Positions 23,301 to 35,200 of a stretch of DNA of 64,000 bases are shown here, one piece after another. The notes under the pieces were generated by a model. It had not been told where the DNA came from and ran no database searches. It was given only the letters and a program-made list of their open reading frames with translations. Origin of the DNA: Flabesymbios commensalis (taxonomy: Eukaryota > Annelida > Polychaeta > Terebellida > Flabelligeridae). The position numbers and the translations under genes were made by a program. Location: NCBI GenBank assembly GCA_964017125.1, contig OZ024914.1, forward strand, positions 30,563,149 through 30,627,148, given 5' to 3'. The stretch's first letter is position 1. The number at the start of each line of letters is the position of its first letter.

Positions 23301-24918
23301 AATAGTGAACAGATTTACTTCTGGTGGATGTGTAGCGTGTGTATGTATTATTAATAGGCCCAAAAGGCCAATTATCAGAAGAAGACACATTAAGATCATA
23401 ATCAAACTGTTTGTTTGGGAATGTATTTATCGAAGAAACATCACATTTATCGATTGTGTTCTTACGACGTACACGAATTTCTACTGTTCCGACAGGTCCA
23501 AGTTGGAGGTTACATGTCCTTTGCACAGCCCTTACTAATGGTGGACACACAATATGGTAACATGCCAATAACTCATCATGCCTGAATACCACCTCAGGTT
23601 TATAAAGTATTTCAGGCGGATAAAGCTCAACATAGAAGTGTGGACACCTACCCTCTTGTATGGAGGATATTAAGATCCCTTTTGAATAACCAGAAAACCA
23701 AACCAAACTAAAGGTAATTGAAAAACCTGAATTCAAAACTATTTTATTTATGCTGCTGCAAAACTCAATGTGTTTTCCATTATTGTCAAATTCTACCATC
23801 AGACCACCATACTGACATTCGATACCGAGTGTGTTTATTAGCTGATTTGGTCCGTAGAAACGAAAGGTAAGAATAAAGAGTCCTATTGACATATTAGCAA
23901 ACGCGTAGTTGTTTATGCAAACGACATTTCTACGTTTCTTTGAATTTTTACGGAGAACCCCTGTATCACTAGTAACACACTCCATGTTTTTATTACGAGC
24001 ACTTTGTATCAAGAAAAGATAACTATCATTATTTATTGGATACATGTTAATATTTATAAATGCGTAGAATGCCGTAGTTCTCAGTTTTTTATACAATGAT
24101 GTGCCAGATTTGTTTTTCTCAAATAAAACCTCTGATAAAGGCCCAGGTCCGTCATGAATTAATAAATCACCAACTATACTAGAAGCCGAGCTGACAAATA
24201 TTTCTATGCTGTTGGTTTTTTTTGTTATGATATACAATTGAAACGTGTTCATCTTAATCGAGAAGTTTTCAGCTCCTAGATTAATTGAAGTGGGCGCAAC
24301 ACATGATAAAGTGTCCACTTGTATAATATCACTAATCCAATCATTGTGAAAGCAACTGTAGAAAATGAACAGTGTGTAGGATTTTTGTCCAATTGTTGTT
24401 AGATTTAAATATGCTTTATGCGTTGGAATAAGTAGAGTCCACGGCACACGTCTGCCACAATAAGTACCGAGTGTCTTCTCAGCATAGGTAACATTCATGC
24501 CATGCTGCTCACATCTGTATTGTCTTGACGACCAAAACGTAAAACGTATGAAGTGAACGTGAATATTATGACTGCCAATTAATTCCAGTACTATTGCTGA
24601 TTGATATTGTTGATTGACAGCAGAGTGTGAGCGTTGTGTCATAAAAAGAGCTCCACAATAAACAGCTTGACTTAAATCAACAGTTGATTTTCTCAGCAAA
24701 CAATGGCGCAACATCATATTTAAACAATGAAACTGTTTATGATATTGTTGTCTCACAGAATAATATCCAATATTTGCGATACAACCTCTCAGGTCATGTA
24801 ATAGTAGTTGTTTTTGTTTGGCATGTGGCTGGATGGAGGCTGTCCAATACAGGGCGATAACTGGAGGCAGAAGGCCTAGTACTATAATGATGACCAGTAG
24901 CCTCCACACAGTATTCAT
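17360..24918 (-). CDS. GRL101-like multi-domain 7TM receptor, ~1820 aa
   Basis: A cell-surface receptor in three exons: 24918-22736, 21681-21519 and 20476-17360 (stop). Donors and acceptors are canonical, and the phases match (AG|G rebuilds an Arg codon; the second junction is phase 0). Domains by approximate residue: signal peptide 1-25 (MNTVWRLLVIIIVLGLLPP); CUB-like beta-rich modules 30-700 (LLIHDGPG; CQYGGLMVEF); C-type-lectin-like domain 718-874, split over all three exons; a second one 892-1052; LDLa 1062-1096 (CDSVVDCFDGSDENQC); an LDLa-like cysteine block with a long insert 1113-1250; LDLa 1255-1288 and 1293-1328; LRR cap 1331-1344; LRRs about 1397-1467; LGR-type cysteine hinge 1516-1536; seven helices 1547-1814, ending at once after TM7. 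GRL101-type receptors are class-A GPCRs with LDLa and LRR ectodomains. Here TM3 ends SLK instead of DRY, and TM7 lacks NPxxY. Start chosen at the Met just before the signal peptide (GCCATGA context); a second Met lies three codons upstream. An acceptor-like TTTGTTTCAG at about 24930 suggests an upstream 5' UTR exon. Ligand unknown. Confidence 0.88.
20515..20600. repeat. Palindromic element in receptor intron border
   Basis: CCGGCAAGCACAAG, GTTGGCTCAATGTTGGC and CATCGAAGACGGTTAGCCAACATT identify a decayed copy just upstream of exon 3, inside intron 2. Confidence 0.55.
21185..21422. mobile_element. piggyBac-type MITE in receptor intron 2
   Basis: It runs from TTAACCTTACACCGCTG to AAGGGTTAG. 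A strong hairpin at its right half pairs CAGTGCGGGGACCGTCTTTA with its complement. The same family, in the other orientation, is at 31981-32233, and a fragment is at 27255-27405. It lies wholly in the 1042-bp intron 2. Confidence 0.7.
21682..22735 (-). other. Receptor intron 1
   Basis: A 1054-bp intron bounded by AG|GTAAATG and TATATCAG|G. A minus-strand open stretch of 86 codons (21801-22061) has no recognisable domain and no splice support, so I treat it as intronic. Confidence 0.7.
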
Positions 24919-24966
24919 GGCGAACATACACTGAAACAAATCACGTATCAACAAAATATGAAACAA

Positions 24967-26000
24967 TTTATCTAAAATAGTAGTGATTTCTCTATACAGT
25001 TTTAAACTGGTAATAAAGTATGTGATTATGTAACCATGTTATGGTTGAACCATATTTCTGATGATCAAAGTATCATAGGTGTTGCACACATATCCCAAAA
25101 CCAAAGTATAATGTATCACGGAAGAGCTGCGTACTATCCACCGGGGCGTATTATATATGTTTTTTTATAAAAATGTTGACACCTACGTATAATACACAGG
25201 TGTAGACCATACACCGCGAAATACGGTATTTCAAATACAATTGTGCATTTTCGTTAAATTAATCAATTTGGGAATCAAGACGCAAATGTAGAAGTGTTTC
25301 GGAAATACACCCCAATATAAATATCTATATCTAAATATCAAAATAAATATATAATGTGTATAATTGAAGGGCTCCATGCAAGATATCATCACACTAAGGG
25401 CTAGGTGGGTGTAAATATTTTTATAGTAATCTGAATAAATTTGTTTCATTAATTCGTTTGACCCTGCAAGTCTATAACTGAATTATTTTCCCTTTTATTT
25501 TTAATTATTTATTTAGGCTACTCCAGAAAAGCATCATCTACGATAAAAAAATGTATTCTAGAAAAACATTATTGCTAGATGAATCTGTCATGCCCTGTAA
25601 GTCCCTGAAATTACACTGGGAAATAATACACGAAGCACTGCTTTGTCAATTGAGCAGTTCGAATAATTAACCTTTTCTCATTTTATGTACATAAAAAATA
25701 TTTCTGTTACACAATTGAGTAAACGTTGGTAAACTTGCCTAGATCTTATTGTTTTTAACAGAAACAATGCATCAACTTCAATAACGGGAAAGCAAACTGA
25801 CTCTGCCAAAAGCAAACATTCTTTACACTGTGACTGCAGAAGTAAAAATCCTAATATATTGTACGTTGGCTATTTAATGGCCGTAATTGAGAAGTTAATT
25901 AACATACATACAGCTAATCCTTTTATTAGAAAGACGTAACCGATACATGTGTCTAAGTATAACCGACCATTCCGATTATCTATTAGGTTTCGTGTAATTT
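24967..26000. other. Region upstream of the receptor
   Basis: AT-rich DNA that probably holds the receptor promoter and 5' UTR exon, but no TATA box or start site can be singled out. No other gene is seen. Confidence 0.4.
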
Positions 26001-26002
26001 TA

Positions 26003-26440
26003 TATCATGTGTATAATAATTAAAGGCTTCCGTAATTAAACTGAACGATAAATAAAATTACTATAACAGCGTAGAGAACATAAACACTTATAAAATATTC
26101 AAAACTTAATAATTAACAGTGGCATTATTTCATTTTCATATATTTTTTAACTTGTGTATAGTAAATAAAGGCTTCCATAATTCAATTGAACGATACAAAA
26201 AAATACTATAACAGCTTAGAAAACATACTACACTTACAAAACAATAAAAAAACTGAACATATACAGGGTTTCCTGGAGGCCGTTTTTTTGAGGGGGGGGG
26301 GGGGAGCCTCCACTCCTAAGTTTGGATACCCCCCCCCCATAAGTGCACGCATTTCACTGTCCTCAAACCTCTTGAGCCTACAGGAAACCTTCATTTAACA
26401 ATGACATTATTTAATTTCCATATATTTTTAGTAACTTTGG
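26003..26440 (+). repeat. Tandem duplication split by a MITE
   Basis: AAAGGCTTCC.TAATT.AA, GAACGATA.A.AAA and TACTATAACAGC.TAGA occur twice, near 26020-26090 and 26165-26225. TAACA.TG.CATTATTT also recurs. The second copy is interrupted by the 127-bp element at 26265-26391. Confidence 0.65.
26265..26391. mobile_element. 127-bp MITE with poly-G/poly-C arms
   Basis: AGGGTTTCCTG at the left faces CAGGAAACCTT at the right. Inside, a run of Gs (26290-26304) faces a run of Cs (26331-26339), so it can fold into one long hairpin. Confidence 0.65.
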
Positions 26441-26701
26441 AATTGAAAGAACGATTCTCCAACTTTACAAAGTGGGAGAGACACGTTTCCATTTTCAAAG
26501 TGACGAGTGATCGGTTTTCACCATATTTTTATCACAATATTTTTAATTAGAAGGACAAAATGAGATACTTTAAATATATAAATAATAAAGTTTCATATTC
26601 ACTTTTACTAACGTAATAAATGTTCACATAATACACTTGAATCCAAGTTAGCCAACTTGCCTGGTTGCCATATTTTTGTTCACAAAATACAATTATTATA
26701 T

Positions 26702-26946
26702 TTAACCCTTTAACCGTCGGTGCCGCATATATTCGGGTTTTCATTTTTATTAGCACATTAATTACCACATTTTAAATATGGTAAAGAAAAAATGTGACAT
26801 CAATCAGCAAGATTTGAGAACAGTTGACCTCCATTTTGTCAAATCTGAATAATTTTCACTCACTTGAAGTTGTGGATCTCGTCAGCGAGACACAACTTCA
26901 AGTGGGTGAAAATTCAAATTGAATAATTTGGCGGCTAAAGGGTTAA
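26702..26946. mobile_element. piggyBac-type MITE, best preserved copy
   Basis: TTAACCCTTTAACCGTCGG at the left and GGCGGCTAAAGGGTTAA at the right are inverted termini bounded by TTAA, the target site of the piggyBac superfamily. Its centre is the recurrent stem CACTTGAAGTTGTG...CACAACTTCAAGTG. Size 245 bp, non-coding. Confidence 0.8.
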
Positions 26947-27254
26947 TGTAATCATATTTTATTTTTAGTTTTATTTCATTATGCTTTTGCGTGAACGCTT
27001 TTATAAATTGTCCTAGATTGCTTATAATATTGTCATTTGAACAACAACAAAGCAGACGACCAACTTAAACTGTCGAAAGCAATGTCCTTGAGGTGGTGCT
27101 CTCGACAGAAGCGCAAATCTTATTAAATCGTAGGCATGTGGTATATTCAATGTTTATAATTGAAAAGTTAATTAACATACATACAGTTAAGCCTTTTATT
27201 GGAAAAATGTAAACCGATTCATGTCTAATCATTTTAATTGACCATTATACATAC

Positions 27255-27405
27255 ATTCAGAATTTTACTTTAGAATCTGACTTCTGTAGACGTTAGATTC
27301 TGACGTCTAAAGTCGATCTCCGTACTAAAAGAGTAAAATATTTATAATGGCCGTAGACCCATATAACATAGGCATTCCAATGCATCGCAAAGCTACCCAA
27401 TACAT
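27255..27405. repeat. Fragment of the 21185/31981 MITE family
   Basis: A decayed hairpin (TTTAGAATCTGAC and GATTCTGACGTCTAAA) is followed by ATGGCCGTAGACCCATATAA, shared with the copies at 21300 and 32100. Confidence 0.6.
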
Positions 27406-27427
27406 CTATATTGATTTTAAAGTTTTA

Positions 27428-28066
27428 ATTTTTTTTAAATAAGATATTGGTCATTTTTATTCTTTGTGTATTTTAAAAAAAGCTATCTTCAGTTGACGAT
27501 TAAGTACTTGCGTACCTAAAAAAAATTCAGAAAAAATATATTAACGAATATATTCGCGATTAGAGCTTAAAGGGTTTGGTTAGAATAATGTTTATACAAA
27601 GATATTTCAGCGTTGTAACTAAGGGTTAGATAAGGTTTGGAGTAATGATATGCCATGTGTAGCAGCGACGTATTGAAAGGAAGGGGGTTCGATTGATATG
27701 TGGTTGGCAGTCCGCTAAAAAATTATAAATTAGGGTGTCAAATATTGATTTGTTTTGTGTTTTTAACGATAGATCAAATTACAAACGTGGTCAATATAAC
27801 GTAGCCTACTTATGAAACAATAAAAGCTGAACATATAAAAGTGACAATAAATTATTTCAATTTTGATTTTAATTCATATCTTCGTGTACACTTATACCTT
27901 TTTAAATAAGATATTAGTCATTTTTATTCTTTGTGTATTTTAAAAGCAGCTATCTTCATTTGATGATTAAGTACTTGCGTACTTAAAAATGTTCAGAAAA
28001 AATAAAATATATTAACGATTATATTCGCGATTAGAGCTTAAAGGATTTGGTTAGAATAATGTTTGC
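27428..28066 (+). repeat. Pair of ~170-bp direct repeats
   Basis: 27428-27602 and 27895-28066 share AAATAAGATATT.GTCATTTT, GATTAAGTACTTGCGTACPyTAAA-type text and CGCGATTAGAGCTTAAAGG. The second copy ends abruptly where a palindromic element begins. Confidence 0.75.
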
Positions 28067-28205
28067 CCAGCGCCGCAGATGGTGGCCCAGCATTATATCA
28101 GCATTAGAACAATGTATCGTATTATCGGGAATTGCCCTTTCTGGCGACGGGGGAGGGAAACCGTCACCCACATAGCAAACATTACCCCAGCAAACACGGG
28201 ACAAA
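28065..28205. repeat. Palindromic element, long variant
   Basis: GCCCAGCGCCGCAGATGGTG opens and CCCCAGCAAACACGGGAC closes it. The centre GGCGACGGGGGAGGGAAACC matches the long variant at 4212-4440. Confidence 0.6.
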
Positions 28206-28300
28206 TATGAATAATTTTCACTCAGGTGTGGGTCGCCGTAGACACAACTTCAAGTGGGTGATTCTTTTTTTTTCATGTAGCATTTTAAGGGTTAAGATGT
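28206..28300. repeat. Truncated piggyBac-type MITE
   Basis: Only the right half is visible: AGACACAACTTCAAGTGGGT and the end AAGGGTTAAG. The left terminus is missing next to the palindromic element. Confidence 0.5.
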
Positions 28301-28627
28301 GAGTCACCTGCTTTAATGAGAATGCCAGCTCTAGACAACATAGACGCATTTGTACTATGACTAATTATTGACTGATTTTCAAAGATATGCAACGCCATAC
28401 CGAAAATGCCTGGACTATGTACATAATGGGGGAGCAATTTGATATTTTGATTACTTACTGGCTTAACAGGAAATATGATACAATAAATATAATTAATGTA
28501 GCGGTGATATGAGATAATTGGCCAATGTTGAGTCAGTGGATTTACAAATTAAAATGAATAGATATGAGTCATTCAAACTAGTCATAAGCCGATTTTAGAA
28601 AGCTTTTAATCATAAATTTTAAAATCT

Positions 28628-28680
28628 ATTAATCAATCAATAAATCAATCAATCAACCAATCAATCAAGCAACCGACCAA
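28628..28680 (+). repeat. (AATC)n microsatellite
   Basis: About a dozen imperfect AATC units. Confidence 0.85.
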
Positions 28681-29268
28681 TAATCAATTCTGAAAATTTA
28701 TTGTGAATTGTATTATGTTGCAATCTGGTCAGAGAGCATTTGAAAGCAGTTCAAAGAAGCACAAATGGAGGACCTGTCAAGCTCAATATGGGAATCATAC
28801 AAGAACATTTTTTTCATCCTAGAGTCCTACCATTTCAGAGTTCACTCTGACATCTAGTGCCTCATTTAATAGGCCATAGCAATTAGACCAGAGGTAAAAA
28901 CAAATGAAAACAAATTCTGGAAGAACGCAATGCTAGAAGGTTGCATCCATGTCAGACACATTATGATACATAGTAATCATATTCAGGGTGGATGTACTTT
29001 TTTAAAAGTCATTTTTTTGGCATCAAAGAAGATAATACATACAAAATGACCGCCACTTAGACCAGATTCTGGCATCACCGACTCGTATTGGTGCAGGGGG
29101 TGGTGGAATGCATATAATTATTCTTGGCAATAAACATTAGTGCAGGGGCGGGTGAGGGTTATCTGGAAATTTCATCTTTTTTACATGATATTGACGGGTG
29201 GCTGGGGCAAGTTTTTCACATGTGTTTTTCACATGTCTCTTAGAGACAGGTGGCTCTCATGCTTTAAG

Positions 29269-29476
29269 TTAACACTGAGGACTAAATAAAAAACTCATCC
29301 ACTTGAAGTTGTGTCTCGCCAGCGCGACCCACAACTTTAAGTGGGTGAAAATTATTCATAATTATTAAATTTGAGACCAAACATTTGCAAATCTTCATTT
29401 TTAAACACCAATTCCATTCCAAATAACTTAAAACAGATTAAAACGACTATAGTCATGCTTAGCACTTTTGAGGGAT
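29269..29476. mobile_element. piggyBac-type MITE, worn right end
   Basis: TTAACACTGAGGAC opens it, and CCACTTGAAGTTGTG with CACAACTTTAAGTGG forms its stem. ACGACTATAGTCATGCTTAG near the right end is shared with the copy at 14487-14698. Confidence 0.6.
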
Positions 29477-31590
29477 ATTTTACCACGTTCTATAGAGGCG
29501 GGTGATTCTGCTGTATTTAACGCGTTAGAGACGATAGCTCTTCATGTTTCACAGAAACAAACGTGTCTGTCAAGTCGGCACCTTATCGTTAAAGGTACAT
29601 ACATTGCTCACATCAATTTTTTTTAAATGCAAGCTATAATACAAGTGTCACTCATTACCAATAGCTAGTAGCTCTTAAAACGCGATTACGGTATTTAATA
29701 AAGATTATACAACACTTTATTTCTATATGTTTAAACAAACTATTAGCATAATAATCAATTAAATGTCTTAATTGATCTAAATGGCCAGGCATTATTTAAC
29801 AATGCAATACATTATCAAAGCTGTGGACAGACTTTCTGGGCGCGCCGGAACATTGCATTTCAGCTGTACTTAACTGAAAATACTGTGATTTTGAACGCAT
29901 TTCATTATATAGGCCTACTATATTCTTTGCTTATATGAGCTTTTGACAATATCCTGCCACTAAAATATCACGATAATGACAAACTCAGAAGTATCAGATA
30001 CTAGTAGTAGTTAGGTTGAAAAACGTTTTGAAGTGTCAAGTGAATTGAAATGAACAATGTTTTCTTTTTATAAATATCGCAGACTCAGGAGTAAATGTAA
30101 TGAGTTGAGAACTGTACACAATTTACCAATGTCTTTGCGATTGGTGAATACGGTGTAGCAATTGTGTTCAAATATGCTGTCACCCAGATCATAGGTGACG
30201 TTTTAAACACTCTAGATTCTACACTCTAGATTACATTGTGAATTTGTTTTATTGAGTTATCATGGGGGAAATATTTCCAGTGTATCCGATTTACATTGAA
30301 AATGGTGTGTAAACTGGTACTTTTATTGTTACCATAAATGAACATTATTTGTGTAAATTAATTGACGAAACCTGTAACGTTCAACGCAGAAAACGTCCTA
30401 TTTACACAACTGTTAGTAATAATTGGAGAGAAATAGAAATATATCATATTAAGTTTAAACATGTTTAAAACAAAAAAATCAAATTTAGACTGTTTTAATA
30501 TGTAGAGTAGCATAAATGAAACATGTGATTTTTTCAATCAGTGAATGTGTTTACCTTTAATCATTGACTTACCTAGTTTTTTGCCTTTATGGTCATTGAC
30601 TTTTTATGCATTTTAATTTTTTTTTAGCAGAATTCGAATAAATGTATAGAAAAAAATTGTGGGATATAACACCAAAATATATATTAATATTAATTTTATT
30701 CATACATTTGTTTATTTACATCATATTTATGTACATATATACAGTTGACGTTCTGCTCAAGAAATGTAAAAAATCTAACAACATTTTTCCAGAAATTCCA
30801 TAATGTTTATAAATCATTTTTTCATACAGCATTTCAACACAGATTCTGAGAAGTGCAGTTGATTTTTTCAAGTTTCATGTATCATGTTCTATCAAAACTA
30901 ACTAAATAAATATGAGTATTTTCAAAAAGCAAATTAATAATCATTCAGCCAAGCAACACTGTAGAAATTAATTCCTTTTCTGAAACTTGACATTTCAAAT
31001 GTTCACATATTTAGGTTAAAATAAACGCCAGCAAACACAACATATTTGTATTATATTCATACAACGTCGGCCAAAGTTGTTGGACTGTTTAGTGGGTTTG
31101 TAATGAGAATTCAGTAGTTTGTTATAAAATACATATACATATAATTTTTAATGTTTATCTTTTCATTTACACTCCTTTCTTCTGTCATAGAAATAAAAAC
31201 AGTAGTTAATGCTTTGTCTCTTTATGTCAATAGATTTAGTCTTAACAAAACACACAGTTGTTGCCATAAAATATGCACCTTTACCAAGGAAATATTTACC
31301 TGCAATTGCTAAAATAGGAAGTGTCAAATGAAAAAAATAATACAGATGTATTTAGAAATCCAGTATTTTCCATTTAAAAACTTGTGTGATCAACAAAGAT
31401 ATAATACATAGGTGAGGACCCTTATATGCCAAAAATCACACACTTATATAATATTGATCATCGTTACCAAAGAAAAAATTCTGTGAAATCTTATCAGCTA
31501 TATGACAAAGTAATATCCTATTCAAAAGCATGTTCCATCGAAATTTTTAGACCCTGTGAATTGGCAGTTTTCTGATAATCTGACAGTCAG
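29477..31590. other. AT-rich intergenic DNA
   Basis: About 2.1 kb without a supported gene, RNA or clear repeat. A weak trace of the palindromic family (CCAGCAAACACAACAT, CAACGTCGGCC) lies near 31028-31085. Confidence 0.5.
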
Positions 31591-31866
31591 TAATGTGAGT
31601 AATATCCCGAGGTATCATCTTATACATTTGTCTTCGTAGAAACAGTTTCTACCAAACAATTTTCAGTGGGAGAGCTATAAAATTTATGATGTGATACTTC
31701 ATTATTTTCAGTCTGTCATTTTGAAATTAAATAAAATAACGTGGGCTACCGAATCGAAATATTGTGGTATCATAAATTTTATAAATTTCACTCACAATCA
31801 TTGTGTAGAAACGTTTTTTACACATAGAAATGTGTATGATGATACCTAGGAAAATTACTCAGATTA
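31591..31866. mobile_element. MITE with long inverted termini, copy 2
   Basis: Same family as 11878-12442. TAATGTGAGTAATAT.CC and GGTATCATC at the left are inverted at the right end (GATGATACCTAGG, ACTCAGATTA). At 276 bp it is half the size of the other copy and almost all terminal repeat. Confidence 0.7.
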
Positions 31867-31894
31867 CAGATTGTAGTTTATGATATATAAGGTT

Positions 31895-31980
31895 GTGACG
31901 CCATTGTGGAGTACCCAGTGGCCGCGCAATGCCATGTGGGCCCCCTTTGTCCCTCATATTATGAACAGTTGTCTTTTCCT
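31895..31980 (+). repeat. Dispersed repeat, partial copy
   Basis: GCCATTGTGGAGTACCCAG, CCCTTTGTCCCTCATATTATG and ACAGTTG correspond to the end of the 47748-47976 repeat. It is wedged between two MITEs. Confidence 0.5.
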
Positions 31981-32233
31981 TTAACCCTTACAGTGCGGAG
32001 ACCGTCTTTACGCATCAGAATCTGCCATCTGTAGACGTCAGATTATGATGTATAGGCCTAAAGACGGTCCCCGCACTAAAATAATTAGGATATTTCTAAT
32101 GGTCGTAGACCCATGACATAGGTATTCAAATGAATCAGAATGAATCAACTAAAACATTTATGATGATTTCAAATTGAAAAAACCCTTTGGTTTCCATGGT
32201 TTATACAAAATAATACAGCATTGTGAGGGTTAA
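31981..32233. mobile_element. piggyBac-type MITE just past the NOSIP stop
   Basis: TTAACCCTTACAGTGC and CATTGTGAGGGTTAA are the inverted, TTAA-bounded ends. CAGTGCGGAGACCGTCTTTA faces AAAGACGGTCCCCGCACT in a strong hairpin. It begins 38 bases after the NOSIP stop codon, so it probably supplies 3' UTR sequence. Confidence 0.75.
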
Positions 32234-32271
32234 ATTGCAGCTCGCATCACACGGCTACATCTATGTCCTGT

Positions 32272-35200
32272 TTATACCACAAGTGCCGGGCCTGCTTTCT
32301 TTGCCTTTAGTTTCACCCCAGCAGCGGCAAAGCCTGTCGCTCCCTGAAATCAAAATAAACAATGAGCAATTCAATTTGTTTTAAGTCGGTCATATCAATG
32401 GCTTGCTGTTATTTAATTTAGCCTCTAAAAAACATCATTTATTGTAGCATTAAGCAGTATTTCAATCCCTAAGTTACATTATCCTTTTAGCCTTGAAAGG
32501 GTACATCTGCCACTGCAAATGCACCCTTTCGATGTTATATCACATTCCACAAGTTATTTTGGGTAAGCTCCGTCAACTGTACAAGACAAAGCCTGAGATA
32601 ACTTGTGTTCTTTAACGTCATAAAAAGCACATTTTGTTAAATCTCTCATCCACATAGACATGTCTGGACTGAGAGTGCCATCTTGAATAAGTTACAGAGG
32701 CTCTAGTTATTTTTAGCACATGAAAAGAAATATTCTGGAACTCAGGAATTTAATCCAAAATTAAAACAATCTACACAATTGTCTTCCAAATGTAGTGGAT
32801 CTCAGCTTCAAGTGAATGAAAAATGCACCTCCCTGATTCAACACTGGAGTAGTATTTTAATAAAATAATTAAACATACAACTATCAAAATATTTTTAAAT
32901 AATTACTATGATTCTCTAACATACAGTAACTACAACCATCAGAAAAAGTTCATACATTAGTTTGGTGTTGGCCTATCATCTGTGAGGCTGAACTAACATG
33001 ATCCTGTTAGATGCTAGGTGACATACTAACCCTTTGTAAAGGGATGATATCCTTGTCTTTTAGTTTCTGGCCGTTGGTAGGGTCCAACATGTCTTTACGG
33101 ATTAGCTTCTCCACACACTCCATTGTTACGACATTACCACTCGAAAAATAAAATAATAATAATACATAACTTCAACATCTGGCCTAGAGGAACAAAGTGA
33201 AAAAAAAACTTCAAAAGTCCTTAAAACCACATGCAGATGCTATGAAAGATTTTAAAAAGTCTGAATTCATCCGGATCATTCCGAATATGTGATCCGGATA
33301 ACTATGAAATTGAGTAAAGTCATTGAGCCTAGGTTTTAGAACCTGTCAAATTTCAAAAAGATCGGTCAAAAATTGAGCAAGATATAATTGTTTAAATATT
33401 GTGTAATGTTATTTCAATGGGATTCTCCTAACACTTAACCCCGCAGTACAAGATCGCGATTGGTCCGATAGCTAAGAAAAGCTACAGCGCATTACATAAC
33501 TATCTAAGAATCAAGCTGTTAAAAATTCAGATCGATTGGTTCAAAACCCAAGGAGAAATAGATCAGCTATAGAATTATAGTAAAAATAAGGAAGTCTGTA
33601 TGGACTCTATGGAGGACAACAGTTTGGATGCAGTTGACAGCCGAAACTAATAATGTTTTTGAGTAGGGTTGGCAATATTACCGGAAAATCATAAGACATG
33701 ACAAATAAATTAACATTTTTTAATGTAAACAAATGAAACATAACTGATCAACAGATGTAAATCAGAAATTGTATTAAAAGTCAGCATAGGCAGATGCCCA
33801 ATATTTCTCATCATTACCCATTAAAACACATATTTATTCATATTGCCCACTGGGACGGGTTTAATATTACACGGCAGGACTCCTGAGCTGTACATTATGT
33901 CCACAAACATCAACAATTGGAAAGGCATTAAGTTATCATTCTTACAAGATTAATTGATTTTGGTACCCTAGTGAGCTCGAAATGAGATTAAGCTTACTGA
34001 ATCTCAAACTTGTCATTAAAATATTAGTGTAGTACACATGAAGGCCTTAAGTCAAGGGCTTCTGAAAATATTTTCAGAAAAAAATCAAGTCATTCTAAAT
34101 AGAATGTACACCAAAACAGGTGAAACATGTGAGTGTCTGCATCTGTCAAGAAACATACCGGTACTTACGAGGTTTTGAGAACAGCACAGGGCACAGAATT
34201 TCCCAGCACATCGTTTGTCACAGCACATACATATCTAGCCTGTAATACAGACGACATAATTATTATATTCAATAGGGAAATATTGATGACAGATTAAAAT
34301 GAACATTTTACATGTAATACATTTGTCAGACAGTGTATAGTACACTGTATATAAAAAGGAGAATGATGTAAACTAAATGCACAATTATTAACCGACAAAA
34401 CCATGTAAAAATATACATGGTCATTACATGTTAATAATACTATATATGATACTACATGTTTCCAGCACCAAAACCTAAAGATAAAATAACAACATATTAT
34501 TATAAATAGTAGCAAAAAAGACACTCCAGAAAGCATAGAACCCCTGGGTTGTAACTAGACTGAAATATCAGTGTAGAGTAATTACTTTTTTTATAATTAT
34601 GTCTTAAATATGCTGGTCTTCAGAGTAGAGGGCCAATACATAAAAACAATAATAAAAACTATTTATGGTACTTAGTACTACCCCAGTATGTAATAATAAT
34701 AGTAGTAGACAGGCGTAAAGCATACCGTATATATCATACAAGTAGAATGTTGGCATGAAATATCATTATAGTATTTTAAAATCCATCTTGCCATTTTATT
34801 TAACCACACTGTTAAATTTATGGCACATAGATTTAATTATATTTAATTCACAAGTAAGGGAATCAGAGCTATGTGCATCTGAGTTATCAACCCTTTTATG
34901 TACATGTATTGGGTAAATTAATAATGTTGAAAGTAGAGGTGGAATTATTTTATATCAAAAAAGTAAAACTCAGAATTCTGTCAATTCCAGATGCTTTTTC
35001 TTTTCCTATCTTGATTAGAGCTTTCTCTACTTCATCCATTTGAATTTTACCATTGAGCATGTCATTTGATTTGTCATATTTATATCTATCGATAAGTATT
35101 TTTGCAATTGTTTGCAATTGCTGATCGAGTTATAATTGTTGCTATCTTTGTCAGTAAAATTTGATCCCTTAATGCAAGTACATGTATTTATAGACTGTTT

